Positions 1-11,900 of a stretch of DNA of 64,000 bases are shown here, in pieces. The DNA comes from Shinisaurus crocodilurus. Lineage: Eukaryota > Chordata > Lepidosauria > Squamata > Shinisauridae. Position numbers and translations under genes: made by a program. The notes under the pieces are model-generated. The model saw only the letters and a program-made list of their open reading frames with translations, ran no database searches and was not told the DNA's origin. The stretch is from NCBI GenBank assembly GCA_021292165.1, contig CM037876.1, positions 107,594,324-107,658,323 on the forward strand. Direction: 5' to 3'. Numbering within the stretch: position 1 is the first letter of the stretch; the number at the start of each line of letters is the position of its first letter.

Positions 1-477
1 TATAGACTTTAGAGAAATTCTTGGTTGGGAGAAGCTTTCATTTAAATTATATGAGAAAAGAAACTACCTAGAGTTAAAGTTGATACAGTGTAAGCAGTTT
101 ATAAAGAAGGGGGACAAGCTTTCCCCTATCTGAATCCGTATTTTGAGGCCACCCAATTTCAGGACCTGCCCCACGTGAGGCAGGGTGAATCCCTGCCTCA
201 GGCTGTGTAGCAGGAGGGGCCTCAGCCCTCTGCCACTGGGTGCTCCGGAGAGCCTGCACTGTGGCATTTGCCACAGCAGGAAAGTGGGGCTGGCGGTGCT
301 CCCCTAAGCTGTCCAGCAGCACTATAGTGGGTGCTTCAGAGAGCCCCACTCTCCTGCTACAGCAAATGCTACAGTGGTAAAGTGGCCAGCAGGACTTATC
401 AAAGCAGCCACCCACTCTCAGAGAGAGCCTGAGGGTGGATGGGTTCTTATTTATTTATTTATAGTTATACCCTGTCT

Positions 478-678
478 TCCGGGTTCTAGTCCCCGCTCAG
501 CCATGAAACTCACTGGGTGACTTTGGGTCAGTCGCTGACTCTCAGCCTAACCTACCTCACAGGGTTGTTGTGAGGATAAAATGGAGAGGAGGAGGAGGAG
601 GATTCTGTAAGCCGCCTTGGGTTCCTTGCAGGAAAAAAGGCAGGGTATAGATATAATAAATAAATACATAAATAAATC
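478..678 (+). mobile_element. tRNA-derived SINE, 5' truncated
   Basis: GGGTTCTAGTCCCCGC is the tRNA B-box region. The body (CTCAGCCTAACCTACCTCAC, AGGGTTGTTGTGAGGATAAA) leads to the tail GTAAGCCGCCTTGGGTTCC and AATAAATAAATA. The tRNA-like head is mostly missing. Confidence 0.85.
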
Positions 679-2520
679 TGAAATCAATAAAAATGAAGCG
701 GGCGGGGAGGGGGACCACTGGCCGCTAAAAGCCTTAGCCTGGTACTGATAGGAGGAGAGACTTCATACTCAGCTCTCATTTCCATAGGAAAATGTGCACA
801 TGCTGGACTGCACACGTGTGCACATCACAATTGCAGTTTGGAAAAATGACCACATACATGCACATCTTGCATGGATAACCCAAAGAATGCAAGATGGATG
901 GCTTCTTCATAGCTTAACTACAACTTTTTAAAAAACCAAAATGTTTCATAAGAGGAAAAGAATAACTTATAAAAGAGAGGGAATGTTTATGTATCTCCTT
1001 GAAAAGCAACATTATCAATATGAATACATTATTAAGACCAAGATTAACTATCTACTTCCTTAAACAAAGTACCAGGAAGTAGTGACAAAACACTGCAGGC
1101 AATGGAGGGATAGGTCTTCATAGCAACAGAAGAACAGGTCAGTAACTAGGGGTGGAAAAACAGCAGCCACAGAATACTACTAAAGCAGCATAGGCACCTG
1201 TATTGCTGCACTTTAGGATACTTTTAAGATGCTTCAAGATGGAGGGCTCCTAATGCTACCAATCAAAAGAAACTGTGCAACCATTCCCACTTTACTTCTT
1301 TAATAGATTTTCTGTGGTAAGAAAAAAGATGGAAGAAGTGGCGAGAAAATATGGGAGTGGACCGAACCATTTGATTGAATCAGGGGAGGGAATGCTGGAC
1401 GTTGCTTAGTGACAGGTTTGAATTCCATTCCAACACTCCTCTGACAGAGTATTCTAGCATTAACTGACTTAACTGACGCTTGTAGGGTTATAGCAATGAA
1501 GGGATTGACCTGTGTGTTTTCCTTACCTTATAGAATGAATAATGTATAAGAAACTGCACTACTGTAACCATCAAACTTTAGTACCTGAATAATCTTGTTA
1601 GTTATTTATCTTTTAAAGCATCTACTTACAAACAAGTCCTGTGCGTTTGTTCGTCGAAGAGAACTCTGCTGCTGCTTTTGCACTCTGCCATCAGAATAAG
1701 GCAGGACAATTGCACAATAAAAGTCTCAACTGGAAGCACCCTTAAGAATACCACATTTACCATGCACTGTGTATGTTAAATATCTGTATTCATCCAGAGA
1801 ACACCAACTATGACTTTTTTTTCTTTTTTTTTAGTGTGTGTGTTCGGTCATCTTGGTGCAATCCCTACAGTTACTCATAGGATATAAATCAAAATCCTGT
1901 GAAATTATAATAACATATTCCCACTCCATAATCCTGCATGTATCATCAGTCCTCCAAAAAGCGGGTGAAGTGAAACAGATGTCACAAGCAAAACTCCCAC
2001 CCATGAGAATGACTCTTAAGAAAGATTTTTTTTTGGGGGGGTGTCTTTTCTGACAGTTTAGTCACTCCCCTCCTATGGGAAACCAGGGCACATCTTTTTC
2101 AAATGAGAAGACATTCAGCAGGGGGAAAAAGAGACTGTTTCTTTACAGTTCCAGAAGCTTTTAATAGTAATTTAGATGAAGGACCCATTAGGTGGTGATT
2201 AAAAACCCAAGCTGGCTGGAACTTGTTTTGCTCACCAAGGTTCAGAGATGAGTTATGACTGGAGTGTGAAATATTTCTCTGTTTGCTAACTAGATTTTTT
2301 CCCCACCACTTTTCAGTTGCTGTTTTCTATATTTTACCTATTGCATTAACTGTATTTAATAATGTACATTAATTTTTCAAAGGTTCTTGTTGTGGGAAGG
2401 CTCTTTTTAAGATTGTAAGTCAGAGAGGCCCCTAGGTCAAAGGCAGCGCCAGGCATCGAAGCCAAGCCAGGGAGAATAAACAAGCAGCATGCTGCAGGAA
2501 ATGGCATTGGGATGAAGTCA

Positions 2521-2537
2521 GAGAGGAGAGAGAGACT

Positions 2538-2569
<32 letters not shown>

Positions 2570-2570
2570 C
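2521..2570. repeat. GA microsatellite
   Basis: An interrupted then perfect (GA)n run. The open minus-strand frames over it are Ser/Leu repeats from this microsatellite. Confidence 0.9.
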
Positions 2571-3832
2571 TGCAACAGTTTCAAGTATTCCGTGGTTTTG
2601 AGCCAAGGGAATGGAAGAAGAGTTGTGCATGATAACACACATGGATTGCTCAGTATATTGGTTCTGTTCCGAGGGCAAGAGAGGCCTCTTCATGCTGTCA
2701 GCATCCACTTAAACCGAGTATGTATGTCCACAAATATCTGCCGCTGGTGAATAACTCTCTGCATTACTAATAAATTAGCAGCGTGGATGGAAGGTGTTTT
2801 GTGTGGCCCCTGTGCCTTGTCTCCGTGGCAGTGTGAATCTGGCTCCACCAGGAGGTGGTGAGGAACAGCAGACATACGCAAAAATCACAAATCCACAGGC
2901 GCCCAACTGGGATAGCCATATTGATAGGAGGATCTCTGCATCAATGTTTACCGATACAGTAGTCGATTACAAATATTCTTAACTGCCCTTCATTGAAAGG
3001 ATTCCAGAGTAGTGTACAAAAGCATGAATTCACACAAACATATAAATACAATTTTTAAAAACCAAATAAAACAGAATACAGCAAACAATTAAGTGGGGGG
3101 GGGGCAAAGAGTGCAATCCTATGCGATTGCCACTTGATAGACAGGGAGCTCTGAGTCTGGAGCCCTGTGTCTATCCAAAGCCCTGCTGGCGAGAGCCAGG
3201 CCAGGCAGGAGGAGGACAGACATTTTTACAGCCTCTTCAACCTCCTTAAAAATTTTTTTTTTAAAAAAAAATCGGCTTGATGGGCCTCTCTAGTCCATGA
3301 GCCAGAAGGGTTGGTCATTACCATCTGGGGTGAATAAATGAGGTAGCCTATAACCCTAGTAATAGTATTAGCCATGATGGTCATCTGTAATTAGTAGCTT
3401 TCACTGAAAAAAAAAACACCTTAATAAAAGAAGAAGAAGCTGAAAATACATAATACTTGTTTGGGGCTATATCTTTGACACCTTTTGCCCAAGAGGACTC
3501 AAATTGACTGGAAGCAAAGCCATAATGTACTGAAATATCTTTTGGGAGCATCACTGAAAAGATGCAGAACACACAGTGCAAAATCTGTACATCAGGCACG
3601 GAAAAAATGTGTTTTTAAAATTTCACTTATGGATAAAATTATTCACAGTTTCAATTTGTTGGGTCTCATCCAGCCCATTACCAAGTCCAGGCACCAGTTC
3701 ACCACCTACTCAGCCTCACTTGACTTGGATGACACTAGGGTGGCCAGTTACATGTTGCCAAAAAAGAGGGCACGCACTACTGAAAAAGAGGACAAAAGAG
3801 GATGCCAATGTGCATATAATTTGCATATGCAA

Positions 3833-3835
<3 letters not shown>

Positions 3836-3864
<29 letters not shown>
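3836..3864. repeat. TA microsatellite
   Basis: Perfect (TA)n flanked on both sides by ATGCAAATT / AATTTGCATATGCAAATT, so the tract sits at the centre of a palindrome. Confidence 0.9.
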
Positions 3865-3867
<3 letters not shown>

Positions 3868-4129
3868 AATTTGGAAATGATTGCTAGAATTTCAATTTCA
3901 CAGGAGACAAACTAATTAAGTTCCCATCCAAATCACCCCCAATTCTTAATTAATTTACATCACACCCTGGTCACCCAAATCAGTTCTCTTATTCAGTTGA
4001 TTAACCCCACAGATGATCTAGATCCTGCTCCAAAATGAATTTCCCTTCAATAAATTACCCCCATTCAGTCATTCACATCATTATAAATCAAATTAAATTC
4101 ATGATTGTGAACGACTGGGACCTATCCTT

Positions 4130-4660
4130 TGATTCCGGGTGAGAGATCAAATGCTACAAACTGCCAGCCTTGAGTCTGTCGCCGCCAAATCACGCTTTTG
4201 CTGCCTGGCCCCCCACCCCGCCTGAAACACTGGATTAAGCACTAAACCAAGGGAGAAAGCACACAGGTTGGGAGAAAAGGGAAGGAAATTGACAGAATAG
4301 ATACTTTGTTACACACAGTCAGTACAAAATAACAAAACTAATTCTCATGCTAGAATGCCCAGGCACTTATACGGTACATGTTGGCTTGGGGGTTGCTCTT
4401 CTTGGGGCTTGCCTCAGCCATGGCCCCGCTCCGCGCTCCTTTGCGTCCAGAACAACAACAAAACCCAGAGGCCACATTGACTGTATCGATGTTCTCCTGC
4501 CCCTCCCCTTGATAGCCCAACTGTCTCTTGGCCAATCATGATTAATGCGTCCGTGCTAGGCAAGAGAGGGGGTGGTGGCAGCTCCTAGGTGTCAGAAAGG
4601 TGACTTCTTGACCATACCTAAAGTGTTTGGTGGACATTTGCATGCGAATAGGTCGCAGAC
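4130..4660 (-). mobile_element. LTR-like sequence, inverted relative of 17065-17690
   Basis: Reverse complement shows the same block order as 17.1-17.7 kb: CATGCAAAT, GATTGGCCAAGAGACAG, GGCAAGCCCCAAGAAG, GCCTGGGC, and GGCTGGCAG then GATCTCTC. Internal sequence has diverged. No flanking retroviral genes are visible. Confidence 0.6.
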
Positions 4661-5514
4661 TCTGAGTCGACACAGAGCTCTCAGGAGAAACATATGTACA
4701 TTCACAGGTGATTCTCAGCCTCCTCCAGCTGGGATTACACTTATTTACATGTGTGTGGTGGGGAAGGACACAGGAACTCAGCATGCTTTTCTTCACAATG
4801 ATCAATAGGGTGCTCATTGCAATTCCCTTCTAGTGGCCATGCTGGAATGGTTACTTTGAGGGGAGGACATGGGGATGAGCGGTCAATCTGCCTTTTTAGA
4901 AAAGATATATAATTCAGGCATGGAAAGCATTGCAGCAACTCAGCTGAGCTGCTTGTCATGTTGTATGAACTGAAACTTCAAATGCCTCTGGGTAGGGAGG
5001 GAAATGAAATGACATCATTTCCATTTCCTTTACAGAGCAGTTATACAGAAAAAGAAATAGCTCCATAGCCTGCCCATAGGGGCAGCCATTTATTTTTCCA
5101 TACAGTTGTTAGATAGCCATGAGTGAGCAATAGGAGAGACACTGGGCCGGTTCTCACAACACTGCTGGGTCATTTAACCCACAATGAGCCATGGTGCATG
5201 CGGGGCGCATGTGGCCACCATTTTGAATATGCAACCCCTAATAGGGGCAATTGGGGTTTGTGCCATGTAAACATGGCCATCGTAGGTTATTCGAGGATTA
5301 AACAACCCTCACATAACCCTAACTGAGGCTCACTGGAGCGAGAAAGCATTATCAGAAGCATAAGAGTATCTGATTGGACTGGGCAGTCAGCATGGAGTGG
5401 GCACCCATTCCCACAGTGAATAGCTGGATCCTGGCATGTCTTGCTAACAGCTTCCTCTTTCAGAAAGTGGAAAGATGGAAGGAACTGGGTATATTTAGCC
5501 TGGAAAAGTGAAGA

Positions 5515-6030
5515 CTGTGGGGGATATGACAGCACTCTTCAAATACCTGAAGGGCTCTCACAGAGAAGGAGCCAAAGACATGTTCTCTGCTGCTCCAGAG
5601 GATAGGACTAGATCTAATGGGTTTTAAATTATAGGAGGGTAGATTTTGGTTGAAGGGGGGGGGGAAACAAACTTAATGATAAGAGCAGTTCAACAATGAA
5701 GCAGTTCCCCCTTCTTCCCTCCCCATTCCTTTTTCCTTGTGTGTCGTGTCTTTTTAGATTGTAAGCCTACGGGCAGGGACTGTCTTGTTAATTGCTGTAA
5801 ACCGCCCAGAGAGCTTCGGCTATTGGGCGGTATACAAATGAAATAAATAAATAAATAAACAATGGAACCAATTACCTAGAGGGTTGGTGTGGGCTCTCCA
5901 TCACTGGAGGTCTTCAAGCAGAAGGTGGAAAGCCATCTGTTGAGGATGCTCTAGCTCTGTATTTGCTGCATCAAGCAGGGGGTTCAGCTAGACAGCCTAC
6001 AAGACTCTACAAATGGATGGCAAGGAACCT
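5515..6030 (+). mobile_element. CR1 LINE 3' end interrupted by an L2-tail insertion
   Basis: The flanks encode the CR1 signature (GATATGACAGCACTCTTCAAATACCTGAAGG as plain sequence context; TTTTGGTTGAA; then CACTGGAGGTCTTCAAGCAG and AAGCAGGGGGTTCAGC). The CR1 is broken at about 5690-5865 by an element with an L2-type tail. Confidence 0.75.
5700..5863 (+). mobile_element. L2-tail element nested in CR1
   Basis: It ends GTAAACCGCCCAGAGAGC, TTCGGCTATTGGGCGG, TATACAAATGAAATAAATAA repeats. AACAATG occurs on both sides (near 5690 and 5859), a possible 7-bp target duplication. Confidence 0.7.
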
Positions 6031-7082
6031 TGTAGCATGAATTTATATCAGTTATAGCCCTGAGGCCCCTGACATTTGGAATGCTAGTAGTTTTGTTTTA
6101 TAAATTACTTCCATGGTTTGGACTGTGCAAAGAGGTCTTCTGTAAAAAGAAGAAAGGGAAAAAACAGTCTTCTGTGTTTTCTTAGGACATGTGTTCAGAA
6201 ACTTCAAGTTTAAGCTTGAGCCACTTCAGAAAGGCCTAAGAAATTGCTCTTGTCTCTTGTGAATCAAACAGCTAAGAAAATTCTCACAGTGTCTAGACCA
6301 AAGTAGCTGTGGAAGTCTCTTTCATTTGCTTTCCTCCCTGGTGACACCAGGGCTTGAAAACAAACAGAGAGATGTTATTTTGGTCTTGCTTGTGAAATTG
6401 TCACAGTCAGATGTGCATGCAGACTGTGGCTACCCATTCAGGTAATGAACTAGAGGCAAAATAATAAACACATAGTCACTGTTTCACGGCATGTGTTGGC
6501 TGGCTTCTCCTCAAATACCCTTACAAAATCTGTAAAGGTAAATTAAACACATGTGCTCAATTTGAAACACAGAAAAGGTCTGGTCAAAGGAATCTGAACT
6601 GGCTGAATTCACATGCAGAATATGAACTGGAACCATGAGATTTTGCTGGGAAAACATGAAATTTCGATCCAAAAAGTGAGAAAGGTGCTGCTTTAAGGTG
6701 TGTGTGGTTTTTTTTTTTAAAGTTATCACTAGACACCTACAATGGATTGTGGATAGGATATTTGATTTAATGACCCATATTTTAAAAAAATGCAGAAAGG
6801 TTAAGAATTAGTGGGAAACCTAACCCTGATCACCTGAAGCCACACTGGGAAGACTGCCCCCATAGTGTCCTAAGCTTGTTACGACCTTCCAACATTTGAT
6901 GCAGGGGCATAGACATCTCAATTTGGGGGGGGGAGGGCATGGGGCTAAACAGCTGGTTGCCTGGAGGGGGCTTTGCCAATTCTGGGAAATCCGGGGGGGG
7001 GGGTTGAGCCCCCCTGTAGTTTACACCCTTGTTCTCCCCCTTCTCTTCCCCCCTTTCCTACACTTTCTTCCACCACCACCAC

Positions 7083-7083
7083 C

Positions 7084-7132
<49 letters not shown>
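7083..7132. repeat. Compound (TC)n(AC)n microsatellite
   Basis: A TC run followed directly by an AC run. Confidence 0.95.
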
Positions 7133-7135
<3 letters not shown>

Positions 7136-7394
7136 CCCTGGAGGTAATTTAGATTGCCCCTCAAACATGTAACAGCTGGTTGCCTGGAGGGGGCTTTGTG
7201 CTAGTGGGCTGCATGGGACATAGAGATACAGGATTCTGGATTTTACTCTGGGAGTGGAGCTATAGTAATACTACTATAAAATGAATGACAAAATAAATGG
7301 GTATATTCTCCACCTTACACCTTTAAGCAAAAGGTACCTTTCTTAGACTTCAAGTTCTTACCGGTGTTGGCTTAGATTACCATTCATTGACTTG

Positions 7395-7600
7395 GCTGTG
7401 GCCCTACACCATTTAGTGCTTTAAAGGTAATGACCAGCACTTTGAATCATGCCCAGAAATGTACAGACAGCCGGGTCAATTGATGTAACAAAGGGTGATA
7501 TATGCTCCAAACAGCTTTCCCCGTCAACAGCCTAGTTGCTGTGTTATGCTCTACCTGCAGTTTCCATCTGGTTTGCAGAGGCAGCCCCACATAAAGCACA
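7395..7600 (-). mobile_element. L2-like fragment
   Basis: The plus strand reads TTTAGTGCTTTAAAGG, ACCAGCACTTTGAATC, CAACAGCCTAGTTGC and CTGCAGTTTCC...GGCAGCCCCA. The last part is like the 62.0-62.2 kb part of the L2 element, in the same orientation. Assigned from that likeness. Confidence 0.55.
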
Positions 7601-7950
7601 CATTTGTATTAGCAGTTTTATTTTCGATTCCTTTCCTAATTATGCTCAACACTGAATTTGCCTTTTTCACACTGGACTGACTGACGTTTTCATGGAGCTG
7701 TCCACCACAACTCCAAGATCTCTTTTTCTTGGTCAGTCACTGCTAGCTCAGATCCCATCACTGTATACTGGAAGTTGGGGTGTTTTGCCCCAACATGCAT
7801 CACTTAACGCTTGCTTACATTGAACTGCATTTGCCATTTTAATGCCCATTCGCCCAGTTTGGAGAGATCCTTTTGAAGTGCTTCGCAATTCCTTTATTTA
7901 TTTTTTTACGAAGTGCTGGAACTTGCCGTCCACTGCAACACGTTAGGAAA
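7575..7950 (-). mobile_element. CR1 LINE ORF2 fragment
   Basis: The minus strand reads LQKDLSKLGEWALKWQMQFN, VMHVGAKHPNFQYTVMGSEL and AVTDQEKE...LGVVVDSS with a stop and a frameshift. This is the conserved CR1 segment just after the reverse transcriptase core. It ends about 300 bp before the CpG island. Confidence 0.8.
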
Positions 7951-8199
7951 GAGGAAGACAATGAGTTGCAACTGTTAGAAGAAAAAAAATCTCATTTCGG
8001 TAAGCTTTTTTCATGCACTGTAGAAAAAGGAATGTCCAACTACCTAACACAACTATAGTTGCTTTGTGGGTGATGGGCACCCAGAGGCTCGCTCTAACAA
8101 CTGGAAACTGGGTTAAATTTGCCTGAATCGGCACGGCGCTTCTGTAGCCGGTGAAACGGCTTCGGCTAGACCCGAGCCTGAGCAAGCTCGCCGCCATCC

Positions 8200-8514
8200 A
8201 TCCAGCGGGCTCGCTCTAACTCCGTGGGGCGCTGCTTCTTACCGGTTACTGCGGCTGCACAGTCCAAAGAGAGAGCCCGCCGGCGTCCACGCTGCCATTT
8301 CCGCTTGGAACGAGTGGAGAGGGGGCCGCAGGAGGGGAGGGCGCAGGGAAGCGCCGCCCCTCGGTGGGCGTGGCCACCCGCCTGCCGCGCCGCGCTGATT
8401 GGGTTCGCGCTCCCGTCTGGGCGAGTTTTGAGCGCCGCGGCTGCTGTTTGACGGCGCCGTTTGAGCCGAGCCGCTGCGCTGCGCTGCGCTGCGCTGTGCC
8501 GTGCTGTGCTGGCG
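8200..8514 (+). promoter_or_regulatory. HTRA3: HTRA3 proximal promoter and 5' UTR
   Basis: GC-rich sequence just upstream of the ATG. Visible elements are an Sp1-like CCGCCCC near 8353, a KLF/EGR-like GTGGGCGTGG near 8364, and an inverted CCAAT box (TGATTGGG) near 8397-8403, the usual NF-Y arrangement about 100 bp from the ATG. No TATA box is evident, as expected for a CpG-island promoter. The transcription start cannot be fixed from sequence; it probably lies between the CCAAT box and about 8470. Confidence 0.6.
8473..8512 (+). repeat. GCGCT pentamer repeat in the 5' UTR
   Basis: Five near-perfect GCGCT units run into degenerate GTGCT units and stop two bases before the ATG. This is likely in the HTRA3 5' UTR, where it could form a GC-rich structure and vary in length between individuals. 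Confidence 0.75.
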
Positions 8515-8920
8515 ATGAGGGCTCTGGCGCTTGTGCTGTCGGCGCTGCTGGCGCGGGCTGCGGCGGGAGAGCGCTGCCCGGCTCGCTGCGACGTGTCCCG
8601 ATGCCCGAGCCCCAGCTGCCCGAGCGGCTACGTAACAGACGACTGCAACTGCTGCCTGGTGTGCGCGGCGGGCGAGGGCGAGGCGTGCGGTCGCACGGAG
8701 GACCCGCCGTGCGGCGACGGCCTCCAGTGCCGCTCCGTCGCCGCGGGCCAGGGCCAGGGCCCCCAGCAGGGGGTCTGCCAGTGCAAGCTCAGCGCGCCCG
8801 TCTGCGGCAGCGACGGCAGGACCTACGCCAACGTGTGCCGCCTGAAGACAGCCGAGCGCCAGGCTCTGCAGCAGGGGCTGCCGCCCGTTCACCACGTCCA
8901 GAAGGGCGCCTGCCGAGCCG
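8515..8920 (+). CDS. HTRA3: HTRA3 coding exon 1: signal peptide, IGFBP and Kazal modules
   Basis: Encodes residues 1-135 plus the first base of Gly136. The ATG at 8515 is chosen because it is followed at once by a signal-peptide-like run ([18 protein letters not shown]) and no upstream in-frame ATG is present. Cysteines at 21, 25, 30, 35, 44, 46, 47, 50, 58, 66, 72 and 88 fit the 12-Cys IGFBP N-terminal fold, with CNCCLVC as the core motif. The Kazal-like part has C90, C97, C108 and C133 around [13 protein letters not shown]. Residues 75-85 ([11 protein letters not shown]) form an insert not present in the mammalian proteins I know. The exon is very GC-rich because it lies in the CpG island. 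The donor is GTAAGAGC at 8921. Confidence 0.96.
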
Positions 8921-11900
8921 GTAAGAGCAAGACGGACCTCGCTCGCTCGCTCGCCCCGTGCGGCAGCTTCGACGGTGACCTGATGCGGACGGTTCGAGGC
9001 GGTCCTGTTTTCTCTGCCAGGCTTCAGACTTAAGTCGAGTCCCTTAGGAGAGCAGGGCTTGCGATGGTAGACCTGTGAACCCCGCAGAATTGCACGCCGT
9101 GTGATAAGGCGCGGTGTGGCCACTGAAATTTGCAAACAGTGGCGGACCGGAGGCTCAAGTTGGTCTTGGTAGGCCGCGGTTCGTAAGTGAGAATGAAACG
9201 AAATGAGGGCATCCACTTAGTCGTAGGAGGGACACCCTCACCCCAATAAACTCATCAATTGGATGGTAACAATGGCATCTTCAGTCTCTTCACTACTGCT
9301 CAAGCTTTTACAGGCCCCGTGTATTTCAACACATTCTATATCCAAAGGGTCGTTTTGATGATCTGCTTGTTGATTATCGCATCGCATGAGAAATGGATTA
9401 GAGCTCCACCAGTGGAGAGTGGATTAGAGCTAGAGACCCGCTGTAGTTTTTCATAGGATTGAAGATGGTATGACAGGCCAGTGGTGTTCACACTTCTCCC
9501 ACTCTGAACTCCGTTGAACAGATTTTACAGGGTTTTGTGGTGCTTCAAAACCCTGCAAAGCCCTGTTTCACCAGAGATTCTTGCAATACAGAATTGCAAG
9601 AACACCATTTGAGATCCTGCCTCCACCATACCACCTTCACCATATTGTTGTCATACTTTATTGTTGGGCCAGCAATTACATGGGAAAGACAAACGTTTGA
9701 ATGGCACTTGCTCTCTGAGGGGGAATTCTTCATAGCTCAAAGCATTTTATTCTCTTTAACCCACATAAACTGTTCCAGTAAAAGGTATATACATTTATTA
9801 ATTGATTGATTTTTTTGCCTTGGCTCTTCTCTAGGGCCAATGTAACAGCAGTTGTCGGTACCAATTTGGCAGCAACTTCTTCCTCTTCCTCCTTATTGTA
9901 ATAGCCCAATAGGAAAACTAGAAGGGTCTTGGTGACTGTAGTAACTTTACTTTCTTGTGTTCGTATGTGCAGTGGTGCAGTTAGATTTCATAATTTTATG
10001 CAACGGTCGGTAATGGTCTTATGAAGGTCCCCTCTTCACATGGTAATGCACATTGCTTCACTTCAAAATGTGGTAAGCTAGTCCTGCTGTGTTTGGGGGT
10101 CCTACAGGGTCTGCTTAGTGGGACCCTGGACTTGTGTCCCAAAGTCCTGCCCTCACGGCACCACTGTGGATGAGGTGGGGGGCGTACATACCGGCAAAAT
10201 CTCAAGCAAATGTTATGCCCATCATGTCACTCATTCTGTAATAACTCAGCTGTTGAGAAAGGGAGTTCCAGCCAATAACTTCTTCAAGTTCTCTTAACGG
10301 ACCATAATGCTGATCAAAAATAAACAGCTCTGATCTCATAAAAGTTACATTACATTTAGGTATTGTTATTTTCACATTGCAAGAAAAGGAAAATAGCATA
10401 AGTGTTACCACTGCAACGGTCCATTCTCCATAGTAGCCAAGTGCCCTCAGGAGGATGCTTTACAACAGAGATGGGGGGGGGGGAGAGAACTTAGTCCCTC
10501 CCTTACTAGTTGTTTTTACAAAACATCCCTCACATGGCTGCCTTTATCCCCATTAGTGCTCCGAATCCATGTTTAACCTGCAAATACAAGTCTTGAAACC
10601 CCCCCCCCCCCGTAAAAGCAGCAGGCAGGGAAAGGGTTAAGCACTCCCTTCCCTTCTATCCTTTCTCTGCTAGGCAGCCTGTCTCGAAGGATCCTTCCTG
10701 CTTGCAGTGTGACAGGCTGCTTGGCCCATGAGTCCAAACTAGATGTGATATGCAAAGGTTTGTATGGCCTCCTAAACATGCATTTGGAACCCTGCAAGGA
10801 GGGAGCAGCTGGGGGGGGAGTGAGTGGAAAAACAGCTGACAGGGCATGGGTTAAGTATACCCACCCTCTGCTCTAATTTCCCCAACGTCCCAAACCTGCT
10901 TTGCACTTCTAAAACTGTGGCTGGGTTTAGATGTGTGAAAAAGGACCAAAGCCGGTCTTTTGCGCGGGTCCGGGTCCCAAGGGGTTAACGTGCGGTCCGC
11001 GGCACTTAGGCAAAAGCCGCAGCCAAAAGCCGCAGCCAATTTTAACGCTAAGACAGTGAAGGAAGCAGTTTTATGATTGGGAGCCACTACAACCTTTTCC
11101 CGCCACAAGCCCCTTCTTTTATCCCTTCTTCTTGGCTCCCTCCTCTCTCCTGCACCCCCTCCCCTCCTGACCGGTTGAATGGGTCAGGACAGGAGTACCT
11201 GTTTCTCTGGGTACTTTAGGGTGCTTAGGAGTACTTGCCATTTCTTTGTGGCCACTAGGCATCTTGGCTCCCCTCTCCTGTTTGGAATGTTTCACAGCTC
11301 ATTTGGCTGCCAAGGGAGGGGAAGTGGCCTGGGAGTATGCATGTGTGTTCTTTTGTGAGCAAGTGCGGTATCAGGTGAAAGGTGGGGGTCTGTGTGGTCT
11401 GTGTGTACCTGCCCTGGCTGGCTTTCTCTTCACAAGATGTAACAATCCTGGACCAAAAAGCCATAGTTTAGTAGCCCAGGCATGAACTGTATGCGCCTGG
11501 GCTTCCTTCCTCCTTGCCCCTTCCATTCTGCCCTTTCCTGCTTGGCTTTGGTGAAGCTTCCCTGGTTTCTTAAACCAGTTTCCGGGGATGTCTGAACTCA
11601 GAAGCTATGGATTAAAGACTCTCTACAAACCAGGATATCAAACCAGTAATTGATCCATTTATTGGATTAGGGTCATTATGTCTGAACCAGACCTATGTGT
11701 TAGCCCCTGCCTCTTGAGCTTGCCAGAGAATCAACATGTGGCATAGATTAAATCCAGGTTGCATCAACAAACTAAGATCACCATTGATGACTCTTGATAA
11801 TGACACAAATTCTGGCTTAGCCTTTCCCAATCTAGTGTTGTACTACAACTCCCATTCCGGGCTGGCTGTGGATAATGTTGTAGCCCAACATACCTGGAGG

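Larger units (their letters stand above)
1..7394. other. Upstream intergenic region
   Basis: Apart from the listed SINE, LTR, CR1/L2 and microsatellites I see no gene. 237-410 has an imperfect direct repeat of about 92 bp (GGGTGCTCCGGAGAGCC / GGGTGCTTCAGAGAGCC). An L2-like tail in reverse is likely near 2965-3095. A short palindromic element is near 5150-5325. 680-2500 and 6040-6900 show nothing I can name. In mammals SH3TC1 lies upstream of HTRA3; no exon of it is recognisable here. Confidence 0.6.
8130..9010. other. CpG island over HTRA3 exon 1
   Basis: CG dinucleotides are dense here, while the flanking sequence is AT-rich and CpG-poor. The island covers the promoter, exon 1 and the first about 90 bp of intron 1. 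Boundaries are by eye. Confidence 0.8.

Noticed and set aside
2346..2708. 120-residue minus-strand frame with a long Ser/Leu run
   Set aside because: The run is the translated GA microsatellite; the rest is not protein-like.
1..8000. Search for SH3TC1 exons expected upstream of HTRA3
   Set aside because: No SH3- or TPR-like frame with splice sites was recognised. The neighbour may be further away.
8364..8924. 186-residue plus-strand frame overlapping exon 1
   Set aside because: Shadow frame of HTRA3 exon 1. The true frame has the IGFBP and Kazal cysteines and the signal peptide.
8239..9216. 325-residue open frame on the minus strand across the CpG island
   Set aside because: It is antisense to HTRA3 exon 1. 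GC-rich sequence rarely contains stop codons, the translation is low-complexity (Ala/Arg-rich), and it has no domain or splice structure.
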